Below are positions 16,546 to 26,460 of a stretch of 26,460 bases of DNA, one piece after another (within the stretch, counting starts at the first letter, position 1; each line of letters begins with the position of its first letter). This stretch comes from Gnetum montanum. Its lineage: Eukaryota; Streptophyta; Gnetopsida; Gnetales; Gnetaceae. Below the pieces are notes generated by a model that was not told the DNA's origin, searched no databases, and saw only the letters and a program-made list of their open reading frames with translations. A program made the position numbers and the translations under genes. The stretch is taken from NCBI GenBank assembly GCA_015680685.1, contig MNCI01004170.1, positions 1,101,055 to 1,127,514 of the forward strand. Direction: 5' to 3'.

Positions 16546-17700
16546 TCAACACGAATGGCCATCTCCCCCATGACTGAGTTGGAAGGAGGAGATCCAAAAA
16601 ATAAAACATGGATGTCCATCAGGTGAGGTGGTATGTACACTGGCCAATCTTGGTTCTAGGAAAGGTTTAATTTGTTGGATATTAACCAACTGCTTTTTAT
16701 TTGGGCTATCAGGTTTGTAAATTATCATGGCCCCAAAGGGAAAGGTTTGATCAATTATATAAGGTCCCTCTCATAATGTTTGAAATTTTTCCTTTTGAGG
16801 TACATGTGTGGGGTTCCAGTAAAGGACCTTATCTCCTGGTTAAAACCTTACTATCCTAATTCTAAGGTTGTGGCATTGCTTACTAAATGCCTTGTTCACC
16901 TCATTCAAAGATAGGGTTACTAAGTGATTTTCATAGGTTGTTAAGAGTGTATGGAGCTTAGATTGAATTGGGAGTGTTGGAAGTTTCCCATACACTAACT
17001 CATAGGGAGAATATCCAATAGGAAGTTTCCAAGTTGATTGTAAGCCCAGAGAGCATCATTAAGTTTTGTACTCCAATCCTTCCTATATTTGCTAATGGTT
17101 TGCATTAATATTTTTGTAATCTCCTAGTTGGTTACCTCTGCTTGACTGTTGGCTTGGGGTGGTAAGGTGTTGTTAATTTATGTTCTACACCCAAGTGTTG
17201 CATTAATTTTCTAAATGTGGCATATATGAAATTAGTCCCATTATCAGAAATTAGTAAACGCAACATCCCAAACCTATTTACAATATGTTGTTGTATAAAT
17301 TTGGTAGCAGTGGATGATGTGCAATCTGTAACGGCTACCGCTTCAGCCCATTTTCTACAATATTCAACTACTACTCTAATATATGCTTTTTCATTAGACA
17401 TGGGTGTGATGGAACCCATGAAATCAATGCCCCATATGTCGAAAGGTTCCAATGGTTGAATCCACTGTTAAGGACCTTCCATACAAGCGGTGATCTCCTT
17501 GTCATGTTGACAACGTTCACAAGACTTGAAAAATTGATGGGCATCCCTAAAGATTGTGGGCCAATAGTACCTTGCCATCAAGATTTTTATGGTTGTGCAT
17601 CTCCTTGCATAGTGGCCTCCACAAGGTCCTTCATGAGCATCCTAGAGAACACGTAGTTAATCTTCGTTAGGGAAACACCAACAAATTAGGCCATCAACAC
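16546..17700 (-). pseudogene. Integrase, element 2 (decayed)
   Basis: The minus strand encodes a retroviral-type integrase that would insert the cDNA in the nucleus. The zinc-binding HHCC region (about 17500-17640) reads GGHYARRCT, then DAHQFFKSCERCQ. The core follows with WGIDFMG (first Asp), KWAEAVAV, LISDNGTNF (second Asp) and TPYHPK; the motif QAEVTN with the third acidic residue is in the next frame after a one-base frameshift near 17140. The C-terminal part has WEGPY-like and FGAMIIYKPD blocks and ends near 16546 without a chromodomain. Stops interrupt the frame, one of them between the zinc-binding region and the core. The layout fits a non-chromovirus Ty3/gypsy integrase. Confidence 0.88.
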
Positions 17701-17907
17701 ACACCTTGTAAAGGTGTCCATTTATTTCCATGAAGTATTTAACTTGATAAAGAAATTGTTGTTTTTTCCTAAAATCCAAGTCTTATGAAATCTCTTGAGT
17801 GAGAAGATATGTGAGGATGCCATTATACCATATTGCTTTTCAAGCATTTGTTCATTTATTGCTCCAGTAAAGAGGAGTTCATTTGGAAACTAATCAAAGA
17901 GCAGGCT

Positions 17908-19200
17908 TTACTCCTCTTTGTTATCCCATCTTAAGCGAGAAACATGGTTAGTAACCACATTCTTGGTCCCTTTTCGATCTACCATAGTAAGATTGAATTC
18001 TTGCAAGATCACAAGCCACCATATAACACGAGGGCTCACCATTGGCTTATTCATAAGGAAGTGAATTGCACTATGGTCCATATGTATGAATACATTGTAA
18101 CCTAGCACATAATGTTTAAAATTTTCTAGCATGTACACCATTGCCATTAATTCTTTCTCCATGGTGGTGTAATTTAATTATGCTCCCACAATGCTTCAAC
18201 TCACGCAATGGATATAATATGAATGTTTCTTATCATTGATCAACATGAGTACTACTCCCAAATCATGGTTAGATGCATCTGTCATGATATGGAATGGTTT
18301 GAACCAATTTGGTGCTTGTAGGATTGGTGTTTCTATGAGTTTCTCTCTTAATTGTTGGAATGCATTTTCACATTCTTTGGTCCAAATGAAAGATGCATCT
18401 TTCTTTGTAAGTTCTACTAATGGCTTTACAATCTTAGAGAAATTTTCAATAAAGCACCGATAGTAACCAGTGTGTCCAAGGAATGACCAAACATCTTTAA
18501 CGATCTCTAGTTGACATGTTATTCCTTGGATGACCCTTATCTTTTCTGGGTCTACCTCAATCCCTTTTTGCAAAATTTGATGCCTTGGCATAATGCTTTC
18601 TTAGACCATAAGATGGCTCTTTTTCCAAGTGAGCTGTAGGTTTGTCTCAACACATCTCATCAATACTCGCTCAAGTTAGTCCAAGGCTTGCTCAAATGTA
18701 GCTCCATAGGTGAAGAAGTCATTAATGAAAACTTCAACACCACTACCAATTTTTTGTTGAAAGATACTAAGGACCAAGCATTGAAATGTTGCAAGGGCAT
18801 TACATAGGCCAAATGGCATCTTACAATATGCAAAAGTCCCCCAAGGACTCATGAATGTTGTCTTGGCTTAGTCTTTTGGTGCAATTTGGATTTGGTTATA
18901 GCCACTATAACCATCCAAGAAACTATAATAATAATACCCAGATATGGTGTCTAATACTTGATCCATAAATGGAAAAGGAAAATGATCCTTAAATGTTGCC
19001 ACATGTAAAAACCTAAAGTCAATGCAAATTCACCATTTAACACCCTTATTTGGTACAATTATGAGTGGACTAACTCACTCACTATCCATGATTGGATAGA
19101 TAAACCCCACTCTGAGGAGTTGCTCTATTTCCTCCTTAATTATTTGCTTCAATTTGGGGTTTAGTTGCCTCTATGGCTACCTTCTAGGATTCATGGCCAG
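17908..19200 (-). pseudogene. Reverse transcriptase and RNase H, element 2 (decayed)
   Basis: Copies the element RNA into DNA and degrades the template. In one minus frame: IKEEIEQLL and GFIYPI; SPLIIVPNKG; DFRFLHVATFKDHFPFPFMD; SFLDGYSGYNQI with the first catalytic Asp; PWGTFAYCKMPFGLCNA; then VFIND at 18718-18732, where the F-x-D-D motif has its first Asp changed to Asn (codon 18721-18723, a G-to-A change). The connection GIEVDPEKI and SFLGHTGYYRCFI leads to RNase H: MTDASNHDLG, EKELMAMVYMLENFKHY, HMDHSAIHFLM and the terminal NVVTNHVSRL. Several stops are present, mostly in place of Trp, Arg or Gln. Similarity is to Athila/Tat-type pol. Confidence 0.92.
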
Positions 19201-19759
19201 GTCAGTGTAGATGCGGTGCTAGCATATCCTTGAATCGATTCCTATTAGCTTTGGATATGATCAAGCAAAGGCTATTGACCATTTATTCACCACTTTCAAC
19301 AACTTTTCTTTTTGTTCAAGAACAAGTTTGGCATTAATGATGACCAGTTTACCATTCTTTAAAAATGCATACTTCATTCTAATTGGTAAATTTTTTAGTT
19401 CTAAGGGCTCCTACTTGAAATGATCAAGGATCTCCAACTCTCCCCAATAGTTATTATCATCTTCATTAGAGAGTTGGGAATGGACTTGTTCAATTTTGTC
19501 CATGCCTTCTACATATGCATAAGTTAAACTCTCAACTGGCTCCATGCATATTGTGCTACTATCTAAATCAACTATCAGCCACTGGGTGGCCCCTTGCTTT
19601 GTGGTTGTTGCATACAAACACCTTTGAATGTTAATTTCTTGCACACAGTAATTGCATGACTTAATATATGTGCTTTTGATTGACCAAATCTTCTACATGC
19701 AATTGCACTAGTTGTCATTGTACACAATGCATGGAATATGCCTTTTCTCAATTTTTCCT
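19201..19759 (-). other. Pol linker between protease and RT (element 2)
   Basis: The element strand holds a frame of 77 codons (19411-19644) rich in acidic residues, consistent with the variable spacer between protease and RT. No separate gene. Confidence 0.55.
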
Positions 19760-20250
19760 AACTCATTCTCCTTAAATATTTCAAGAGATAGGTCCCTTAT
19801 ACCCATTCATGCATCAACCATGCTAACCAAGCCCTTTCCATGATGATGGGGAAGTCACTTTTTAAGTTTTCCACCTTGATTACTAGAAAATCAGCAAGAT
19901 AGGACCACTCACAAACTGTGGTCACAATGTCCTTTACTAATCCCAAAGGGACCATAATCAACTGATCTGCTAATTTTAAATGGATGTTGCTCTACGTAAG
20001 AGGTGGTAGGTTCCAAGCTTTGTACATATCATGGGAGATGAGGTTAACTCTAGAACCAAAGTTAAGAAGAGCATTGCATGGCTCTTGTCCAGCAATCTAT
20101 AGAAAGATGAGCAGACTTCCTAGATCAAATCTTTTTGTAGGAAGGTTGCCAGCCTTAATCTAGTCAAAAACAGCATGAGTTAGCATTATAGTGTAGATCC
20201 TAGGTGACACTTGGTTTGAAGGGTACTTGAAGGTATTTGATATAGAGGAT
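19760..20250 (-). pseudogene. Aspartic protease, element 2 (active site lost)
   Basis: Colinear with the protease of element 1. The active-site triad, DSG in element 1, reads NFG here: the Asp codon GAC has become AAC (20061-20063, a G-to-A change) and Ser has become Phe. The neighbouring VNLIS, YKAWNLPPL, LADQ, KDIVTTV and FPIIM blocks remain. The enzyme would process Gag-Pol, but this copy cannot be catalytic. Confidence 0.85.
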
Positions 20251-22627
20251 GAGGGTATTGGAGATATAGGGCAATCAACTGGAGTAGGTTGTGAGGGCTG
20301 GAAAGGATTTCTGGGCTAGAAGAAAGGTCATTTCCTTGATCGATTACCTGGACCACTTGGTTGAAAAACTAGTTGTGAGTGTACAGCCCTTATAGCATTT
20401 TGTTGTTGTGGCTATGGAGGAATTTCACCCTACATGGATGGAGTAGGAGGTAACTGAGTTAAAGGTGGAGGTGTAGGTGTAGAGGGACGTGGAGGATGAT
20501 AATGATACGAATATGGGTTTTCCCCTCAAGTAGATGATGAATGTGTTTGGTGGTATTTTGGAGGATAATAGTGATGCTGCAATGATGCATGACTTGCCAA
20601 ACTTCTAGGGGAGATGAGTTGTTGAACATAGTACCCATATGAATCTAGTTGCCTATAAGGGTACTACTACCTTGGGGGTGGCATTCCCCACGATTGTGGT
20701 TGGTACCACTATTGGTACTATTTATAAGATTGTGGAGGAGTACCACTTGGGTAGTAAGCTTATTATTGCTGGTGGAACTATCTTGGACTGCCTTGAGGGT
20801 AAGGCAATCGTCTTGGAGCTTGCCTACGTGCTAGGCGAGGGTTCAATGTGTACACTTTAGATTCTTGTAAGTGTGACACCATAGGACAACATCCCTTTGG
20901 ATGTTCATATTGACATATGTCACATTTAGTTTCATTATCAGAGTTAGACTCCACAACTTCCTCTACTGTAGCAGCTTTGCCCTTACCTCTTTCGTAGGCA
21001 TGTTCAGCTTCTTTTTGCCATCTATGATTATGATCACTATTTTTCTCTTTGGATTCTTCAGCAATCTTCAAAGCGGTTGAAACTTTTCATCCAAAGAGTT
21101 CCATAACTTATCAACCTTGGCTAAAATGTTAGAAACAGATTTTTGGATAGGCAAGGTCATTTTGTTCACCACTTCATCAAGTGGTGACTCCTCCTCATTA
21201 CAAAATTGGACCTCTCATTTTCTAATGGATGGGTCCCTATTATACTCTTCAGCACTCTCCCTTTTTCATAGCTCACCTTCTTCTTTTTCTACCTACTCAA
21301 TTAGCCTTTGGATCTAATGAGCTCTCATTTCAGACAACCTCCCTTGGGCATACACCCCAAGGGTTCTACTTGTTTCTACCCTAAGCCCATCTATGATGTG
21401 GTGAAGTTGTTCTCTCTTAGAGTAACCATGGCTAGGACATTTGTGTAGGAGTGAATAGTATTGGCCCATGGTGACATCCACATGTGCTCCTTGTTTCTAG
21501 CCTTGGATTTTCCTTCTCAAGTTAGACACTCTAGAGTACATTTGATATTTTTCATTGAACAATTCTAACATGGTACTCCATCTTTGGATAGATTCCAGTT
21601 CTAAGGACTAGTACCAAATTTTAGCTTCCTTAATGAGTATCCTTGGGAAAAGCTTGAGTCTTTGCCACTGTAATGCACAAGTATCTTGAAATGCTTGTAG
21701 ATGTATCTACATATTAGAATTTTATCCCCCCTCAAATCTTTGGATATTGTTCATATCTAGGTGCTTGATCTGACTATCCTTCATATGCCTAGTTGGAATC
21801 CTTATTGTCTCTACAATGTTAAGCATACTTCAAGTTGCCAGTAAAGGTTCATCATCATCACTATGTTGATGACGCCGATGATGGTTTTGGCCACCCCTTT
21901 AGTTTTGATGACCTTCACGGTCATTATTATTTCATTAATCACCTTCATCATAGTTGTTTCATTGGCAGCTTCTATGAGAACCATTAGATGAAGAGGAATG
22001 TTTGGAATTAGATGAAGATGATAAAGAGGAAGGTGGACCACCACCGCCACCACTCTTATGCTTTTTACAATCTCCATCATTAGATCCCTTGTTATTGCAA
22101 TGTTCACTCAAGTCCCTACCTTGGCTATCACTCTTCCTTGAACTCGGTTTATGAATAGTTGATTGCAAGGTCAAGTTAACACCCTCGCCATTGTTAATAG
22201 GGGGTGGAGATTCTTCATGTTGAGAACCTTCCAAGGAAGGATCCTCATTGTCCTCTTAATCTAGTAGGAACAAGGGGTTAGTGTAATGTTTCCCCTTTAT
22301 GGCCTCATGGAGTCTCTCCTGATGTTTATCCCACTTATTTTATGTCTTAGTGGGATGATAGTTCCAAGTATTGTATCCATCCACAATGTACTCTTCATGA
22401 ATATCTGCTATGCCTAACTTCTTAAGGGTTTTAATTAGCATTCCAGGCATAGATCTATTGGGGGGCAAAACAACATTGCCCTCCGTATCATGCCATCTCA
22501 TTTGTTCATTCTGATGTAGGATGAAGGTGAAATTTGGCACAAACTCATCTAGATGAGTGTATACCACATTGCATTCCTATGGAACTGGTGGTTTAGTATC
22601 ATCAAGCTTACGAGAAGAAGAAGACAT
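20251..22627 (-). pseudogene. Gag, element 2 (decayed)
   Basis: Starts at the ATG at 22625-22627 (MSSSS), the same start as element 1. The N-terminal domain (22340-22627) has VVYTHLDEFVPNFTFILHQ, matching VVYTHHDEYVPDFTYILHQ in element 1. Then come a Ser/Gly/His-rich linker (21959-22234), a gag core around 21340-21830 (LKLFPR, SLELESIQRWSTMLELFNE) and a zinc knuckle at about 20890-20925 (CDICQYEHPKGCC). A Pro/Gln-rich linker continues to the protease. One frameshift near 21050-21090, different in direction from that of element 1, and several stops are present. It forms the particle shell in active members of the family. Confidence 0.87.
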
Positions 22628-22761
22628 TTTGTAAAACAAAATGAAATTGTTAATGTGCTTTTATAGTTTATGTATAGTGAAAATATTATTGACTTTAGGT
22701 TTGTACAACGATATTAGTGGTATTCACTTAGACCTAAATAGTGCATGTTCCACAAACAAAG
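22628..22761 (-). other. 5' leader of element 2
   Basis: Between PBS and gag ATG; AT-rich, no ORF. Confidence 0.6.
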
Positions 22762-22779
22762 TCCTCGACAACAGTGCCA
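22762..22779 (-). other. Primer-binding site, tRNA-Asp type (element 2)
   Basis: The minus strand reads TGGCACTGTTGTCGAGGA. It matches 14 of 18 bases of the complement of the plant tRNA-Asp 3' end, with all four differences transitions. It lies one base from LTR D. Confidence 0.8.
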
Positions 22780-22780
22780 A

Positions 22781-23710
22781 TGATGAGTGGCGAGGTACCC
22801 CTATGCCCAACCATATGAATTACAAAGCGTTCATGTGCAACTCGGTTGAATTTCGTAGACTTTATCATTTCTAGTGCACTAGACCTTTACAAAGTGAATC
22901 TAGCCTTAAAGTCAGTCGTTGTCCTCCTAATTACACTTGTGATGTACATTGGTATGGTTAAGTGTAACTGAGGCATCCAATTTTTTTCATTTTGTATTTT
23001 ATATTTTGGGTGCTTAAAATGTAGGTAAAAGGAATTGATTAACTAATCTAAATTAATTAATTAACTACTATTTAACTAATCCTAACATAAGTATCTATTC
23101 CCACTTTCCGTACATGTCCTAAACCCACATATATGTTGTTGGGCGACCAAGCGCTATGCTACTGGGTGTACCAAATGATAACACTGCTGGGATTACCAAG
23201 TGAATATGTATTATGCTCGAGGCAGTCATACTTATGTATTTAATCTATCTAGCTTAATAATCTCATTAACTCAATTGCTAGAAAATATTTGCGAAATAAT
23301 TGAGAATAATTAACAAATAATTGAAAACATTGAATGCATAAATAAAAGAGCTAATCTATCCAAAGTGTTGCAAGGTTTATCAAAAAGCTCATCTTTATTA
23401 CTGCACACATTGTCGTGCTTAGGTATAACAATGCTTGAATAAATATTTGTATACTCAATGACTCCTACTACAAGGACTTAGGGAAAAAATTCTAACTTTC
23501 GAATGGAAAAAATGCAAGAGCTTCACTACTACTAAAAAAATGGACTCCCCATAAATGTTATCGATAGGTGCATATTTATAGGCATTGACGAGGCATCATT
23601 GATGTAGGTCGAGATGCATTGACAAGACCTTGTGAACAAGGCCACATCGATGTGGTCAACTACGTTGATGAGGCCTTACCGACGTAGCCAACCAACAATG
23701 AAATCATTCA
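22781..23710 (-). repeat. LTR D, 5' LTR of element 2
   Basis: About 930 bp from TGATGAGTGG at 22781 to a TCATTCA end at 23704-23710 that is slightly degenerate. It aligns with LTR C along the length retained in C. TATA box on minus at about 23573-23582, AATAAA on minus at 23394-23399, and U3 boxes of GACGAGGC and CGATGTGG type. The right boundary is inferred from the last base matching LTR C. Confidence 0.87.
23573..23700 (-). promoter_or_regulatory. U3 promoter of LTR D: TATA box and GACGAGGC/CGATGTGG boxes
   Basis: The TATA box CCTATAAATA on minus is followed upstream by alternating degenerate boxes on the plus strand (CATTGACGAGGC, CATTGATGTAGG, CATTGACAAGAC, TGAACAAGGC, CATCGATGTGG, CGTTGATGAGGC, ACCGACGTAGCC), spaced about 14-19 bp. 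These form a repeat array in place of the RATATC array of LTRs A, B and E. Confidence 0.55.
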
Positions 23711-23807
23711 TCCCTCCTTTGTTTCTCTACCACTTACCCAATTTAGTTTTACCCTCTCAGTCAAGTTTGCTCTATCTTTGTTTGTTCATGGTGTTTTTGA
23801 GTATTAT
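23711..23807. other. Sequence between elements 2 and 3
   Basis: 97 bp of pyrimidine-rich DNA with no feature. Its last 5 bases (ATTAT, 23803-23807) would be the left target-site copy of element 3. Confidence 0.6.
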
Positions 23808-24646
23808 TGATGAGTGGCAAGGTATCCCTACGCTCAACCATACAAATACAAGCATACACGCATGATCTGGTCAAATTCCAAGGACTAAGTGCTTATGCAC
23901 CTTCACAAAACCTGGACAGGTTAGTCAATCATTGTCTTCCCAAGCTTACTTGTAGAGTGCGATTGTATGGTTAAGTAAACTTGAGGTATATGATTTTTAT
24001 ATATTTTCTGATGTTTTATGTCCTAGTGCTACAAAGGGAGAAGTGAACTAATTAAGTAACTAATTTAATTTAACTAATCGACTATGCTCTAACTAGTCCT
24101 AACACCAGCATCCATTCCCACTTGCTGTACACATCCTGAACCAGTGCAACACTATTGGGATTACCAAACGCTAATCGTTACTGGGTTACTAAGTGTTCCA
24201 CGCATGCTCGAAGTGGTTGTATTGAGTATGCTTACTTGGGAGAGTTAACAAGGTGAGAGAGAGAACATTAATTAACTAAGGAAAGTATTAAATAACTGTA
24301 AATAACACTAAATAAGCTATTCTAAATGCTACAAGATTTATCACAAAGTTCATCTTTATTTCCAACCACAAGGTATGCTCAGGTAGACAATGCTTGAATA
24401 AAGATTTGTTCGCTTTATGACTCCTACTGTGGGCACTCAAAAATGATTCTAACTCTGAGGAAGGAAAATCGCAAGAGTTTGGGTAAGGTACTAAGACTAA
24501 CTATCCAAACCAAGCACACCTGCCTCTTATTTATAGGCAATGAGGCAGGTCCAGACATCAGATGCTCAATATCGCTTGTTGAGCTTCAATATCATGGACT
24601 TGATATTGCGGATGCAATATCGTGGCCTTGATATCGCAGTTCATCA
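23808..24646 (-). repeat. LTR E, 3' LTR of element 3 (RATATC type)
   Basis: 839 bp, TGATGAGTGG to TCATCA, colinear with LTR A. Minus-strand TATA box at 24528-24537, AATAAA at 24355-24360, and five RATATC/GATATT boxes in U3. It is followed on the right by the PPT, which fixes it as the 3' LTR. Confidence 0.9.
24528..24635 (-). promoter_or_regulatory. U3 promoter of LTR E: TATA box and five RATATC boxes
   Basis: TATA box CCTATAAATAA on minus at 24528-24537. Boxes AATATC, AATATC, GATATT, AATATC and GATATC on plus start at 24568, 24588, 24602, 24616 and 24630, spaced 20, 14, 14 and 14 bp. The spacing repeats that of LTRs A and B. Confidence 0.6.
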
Positions 24647-24656
24647 TACCCCCATG
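24647..24656 (-). other. Polypurine tract of element 3
   Basis: The minus strand reads CATGGGGGTA immediately before the LTR start TGATGAACTG. It is the cleanest PPT in the window. Confidence 0.82.
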
Positions 24657-25037
24657 ACTGAATGAAAATTCATCCTCAAGTTCCTTACAAAATATTGGGA
24701 AGGTATGGGATTATTGACTGAATGAAAATTGACAGTGACATCAGTGATAGACTCAAAGTGCCCAATGAACGGATTGACAAACATATTACAGCATTAGTGT
24801 TCATAACTATTATGGTGAACACTATACATAGATGACATCCAGACCCTCATCCAACAGCTTGAAGAGAAAGAGAGAGAGAAAAGAGAATGAGGTGTGTTGC
24901 TGTCGATGTCAAAAATGTGCACTCCATTGTTTATCCATAGCGACGTGATGAAGCGTGTTCCTTACATAACTGCTCCTACTCTAGTCCATCTCGAGTGCTT
25001 CCTCCTATCCAGTCTATTGTTTGTATGGTCGCTATCT
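24657..25037 (-). pseudogene. 3' UTR and internally deleted ORF2 of element 3
   Basis: 24657-24860 aligns with the 3' UTR of element 2. At about 24960-25037 the minus strand aligns weakly with the first 60-70 bases of ORF2 (shared AGGAG...CACTC) following a TAG acceptor-like site at 25038. Nothing corresponding to the PF20167-like, coiled-coil or C-terminal parts is present, so a deletion removed nearly the whole ORF. A 24-base stretch at 24917-24940 resembles the TATA region of LTR B (4180-4203) with three T/C differences. Confidence 0.5.
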
Positions 25038-25169
25038 ACACACACAACTAAATCATGAATTAGCAAGGATAGATAAGATACAATGTAGTTGATACCTTGC
25101 CCTGATATGAAGTACCTTGGCTGGGTTGTGGGTATGGCAAATACTGGGTTAGAGGTTTTTAATTGATAA
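25038..25169 (-). other. Region between hydrophobic ORF and ORF2 acceptor (element 3)
   Basis: The first 45 bases align with 14741-14787 of element 2, so this segment shows what the start of the N gap in element 2 should resemble. No separate gene. Confidence 0.45.
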
Positions 25170-25676
25170 CTACCCAAGGTGTAGGGGTGCGATAGGTAAT
25201 AGAATGGAAAAATTTGTGATAGGGTCCCCACAACTAAGAGTGAACCTCCGATAGCAATAAGATGAAAAAACTGAAGGAACAAGAAAGATAAATGAAATAA
25301 CAATGGTGAAGCCAATAAAATGGATGTCATGGATGGTGATGGAATGAGAAATGATTGATTGCAAAGAATGTTTAAGGGAAAGAACTTAACAATTATACCA
25401 TAAAGGAATGTCAGTGGGTCCTCCCCAAAGCAGGCTCATGTCTTTTATGCCTTGACAGACCCGCAAACCAAAGAGTCCATAGGCTATAGGAATGATGTAT
25501 GGAATAATGGTTAAGAACTTTACCCACAAGAAGTTACCAAAGACAAATAGTGCCTCAACCAAGATATAGACAAATAATAAAATTGGTAATGAGGTGGAAT
25601 ATAGGAAGAAATATGGAAGGAGAGGAGAACATGGAATGGAATCCCAAGAGCAAGGTTGTGTAAAGTCCCTTGTGTA
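25170..25676 (-). pseudogene. Env-like hydrophobic ORF, element 3
   Basis: A minus frame open from 25676 to 25170 apart from one TAA at 25386-25388, about 168 codons. It contains LPILLFVYILVEALFVFGNF, then WVKFLTIIPYIIPIAYGLFGL, and later IHFIGFTIVISFIFLVPSVF followed by a basic YCYRRF. This gives two or three likely membrane segments. The first part is matched by element 2 at 15305-15510. No convincing ATG opens the frame, so it may be a downstream exon or the start may be lost. Position after integrase is where env-like genes of Athila-type elements lie, but no fusion-peptide or furin-site signature is seen. Confidence 0.45.
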
Positions 25677-26460
25677 TTATATGGTTATGATGACTGAATA
25701 GAATTCATTCCAAATCCATATTCAAACAAACCACATTCAATGACCTCGCATCAAAACATTTGACCAACCCGTCCTCTTGAAGCAACAAGAATGCATTCAC
25801 AGAGTCACCACCATTCCAAGGAGAGAAAGATAGAGAAGCAGGAAGCGAGAAAGGACCTTAGTTAGGGGGAACCTTTAGGCATGGGTAACATGTCTTTCCA
25901 GTGCCATAACCAGTGTTTGTAGCCCATATTTTGTTATTATTTCTAAGGGGTGTGCTTTGAATTCTCACCAATTTTTTTTATCATGAGAACCACACCATGC
26001 AAATACTTATTTGATTCATTTGACTTCCTAATGTTTGGTCATCGATGGAATGGCAAAAAACCCATGAAAAGCATCCAAGTACCTAAGAGAATAGCCAACA
26101 CAAGTGCATCAAATCCCCTTGAAGTCACACCCTTTTCAACCATTGAGTCCTTCCTTGGTTTGAAGAATACCTAGCCACCAGTTCATTAATAAGTTCATTT
26201 AGAAAAAGGGACAGTATAGTTCCAAAGCCAAGGAAGACCACAGAGTTGAATGGATGAATGGACGATGTGGACTCATTGCCTATTTTATCAAAAGAACCAT
26301 ATCTTAATATCAACATTGAAAGTTAAAGGTAAAAACCAAACATTAGAAATCAACATCATTATAGTACAATCCACCATCATGAGCACTTATTGTATGAAAA
26401 ATGAAAGTAAATCAAACAAAGAAATAGTAAAAATGTGTTCGATGGTGTAAAACAAAAATA
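25677..26460 (-). other. Spacer between pol and the hydrophobic ORF (element 3)
   Basis: Homologous to 15511-16440 of element 2, with the GGTGTGCTTTGAAT...ACCACACCATGCAA block present once (about 25947-26000). Noncoding; the window ends inside it. Confidence 0.6.

Larger units (their letters stand above)
11282..23710 (-). mobile_element. Element 2: near-complete Ty3/gypsy retrotransposon with extra ORFs
   Basis: Minus-strand order from the right: LTR D, tRNA-Asp-type PBS, gag, protease, RT-RNase H, integrase, T-rich spacer, hydrophobic env-like stretch, N gap, ORF2, 3' UTR, PPT, LTR C. The span is about 12.4 kb including 517 N. LTRs C and D align base for base over about 840 bp with numerous substitutions (by eye somewhere between 85 and 90 percent identity, not computed), so the element is old. 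LTR C lacks its U5 end, so no target-site duplication can be checked. Integrase-downstream ORFs, tRNA-Asp priming and no chromodomain point to the Athila/Tat branch. No part is intact enough for autonomous transposition. Confidence 0.9.
23808..26460 (-). mobile_element. Element 3: Ty3/gypsy retrotransposon, 3' portion
   Basis: On minus, from the right edge: T-rich spacer, hydrophobic ORF, a residual ORF2 start, 3' UTR, PPT and LTR E. It is homologous to element 2 at 12130-12378 and 14741-16440, but almost all of ORF2 (about 2.2 kb) is absent. Gag and pol would lie off the right edge. It sits 97 bp from element 2 in the same orientation. Confidence 0.87.

Overview
The window looks like repeat-rich, AT-rich nuclear DNA from a land plant with a large genome. 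It consists mostly of old, mutated Ty3/gypsy LTR retrotransposons of one family, plus a LINE remnant, a short tRNA-like stretch and a little DNA that may be host sequence. No intact gene, rRNA, CRISPR array or bacterial feature is visible. The organism cannot be named from this sequence. Every retroelement call rests on translated motifs, on comparison of copies inside the window, and on LTR, primer-binding-site (PBS) and polypurine-tract (PPT) landmarks. The PBS copies are complementary to the 3' end of plant tRNA-Asp, the family has no visible chromodomain, and it carries extra ORFs after integrase. That fits the Athila/Tat side of Ty3/gypsy.

Layout. (1) 1-3919, minus strand: element 1, the 5' part of a retrotransposon with protease, gag, leader, PBS and 5' LTR (LTR A). 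(2) 3920-4300, minus: the U3-side part of another LTR (LTR B), cut by element 1. (3) 4301-6023, plus: the 3' end of an older element 4 (end of the extra ORF2, PPT and LTR F), cut by the LTR B element. These three form a nested stack. (4) 6300-7320, perhaps to 7720, plus: the 3' part of a LINE ending in a zf-RVT-like region, with a tRNA-like SINE head at 7366-7440. (5) 7730-11281: unassigned AT-rich DNA with a small tandem repeat, two phase-compatible exon-like blocks (9354-9560 and 9886-9927) and a roughly 186-bp direct repeat. (6) 11282-23710, minus: element 2, a nearly full-length copy of about 12.4 kb including a 517-base run of N. In transcription order it holds LTR D, PBS, gag, protease, RT-RNase H, integrase, a T-rich spacer, a hydrophobic env-like stretch, the N gap, ORF2, PPT and LTR C. 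(7) 23808-26460, minus: element 3, the 3' end of a further copy with LTR E, PPT, an almost completely deleted ORF2, an open hydrophobic ORF and spacer; it leaves the window on the right.

The family. Gag, protease, RT-RNase H and integrase would form the capsid and copy and insert the element. After integrase the family carries a hydrophobic reading frame seen in two copies, then ORF2, a protein of roughly 790 codons. ORF2 has an N-terminal region resembling the putative plant transposon protein domain, a long coiled coil and a conserved proline-rich tail. ORF2 is recoverable from two diverged copies on opposite strands. The LTRs share TATA, R and U5 landmarks but fall into two U3 types: one with evenly spaced RATATC boxes (A, B, E), the other with TTGACGAGGC-like boxes (C, D, F). 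All copies carry stops and frameshifts, so none is expected to be autonomous today.
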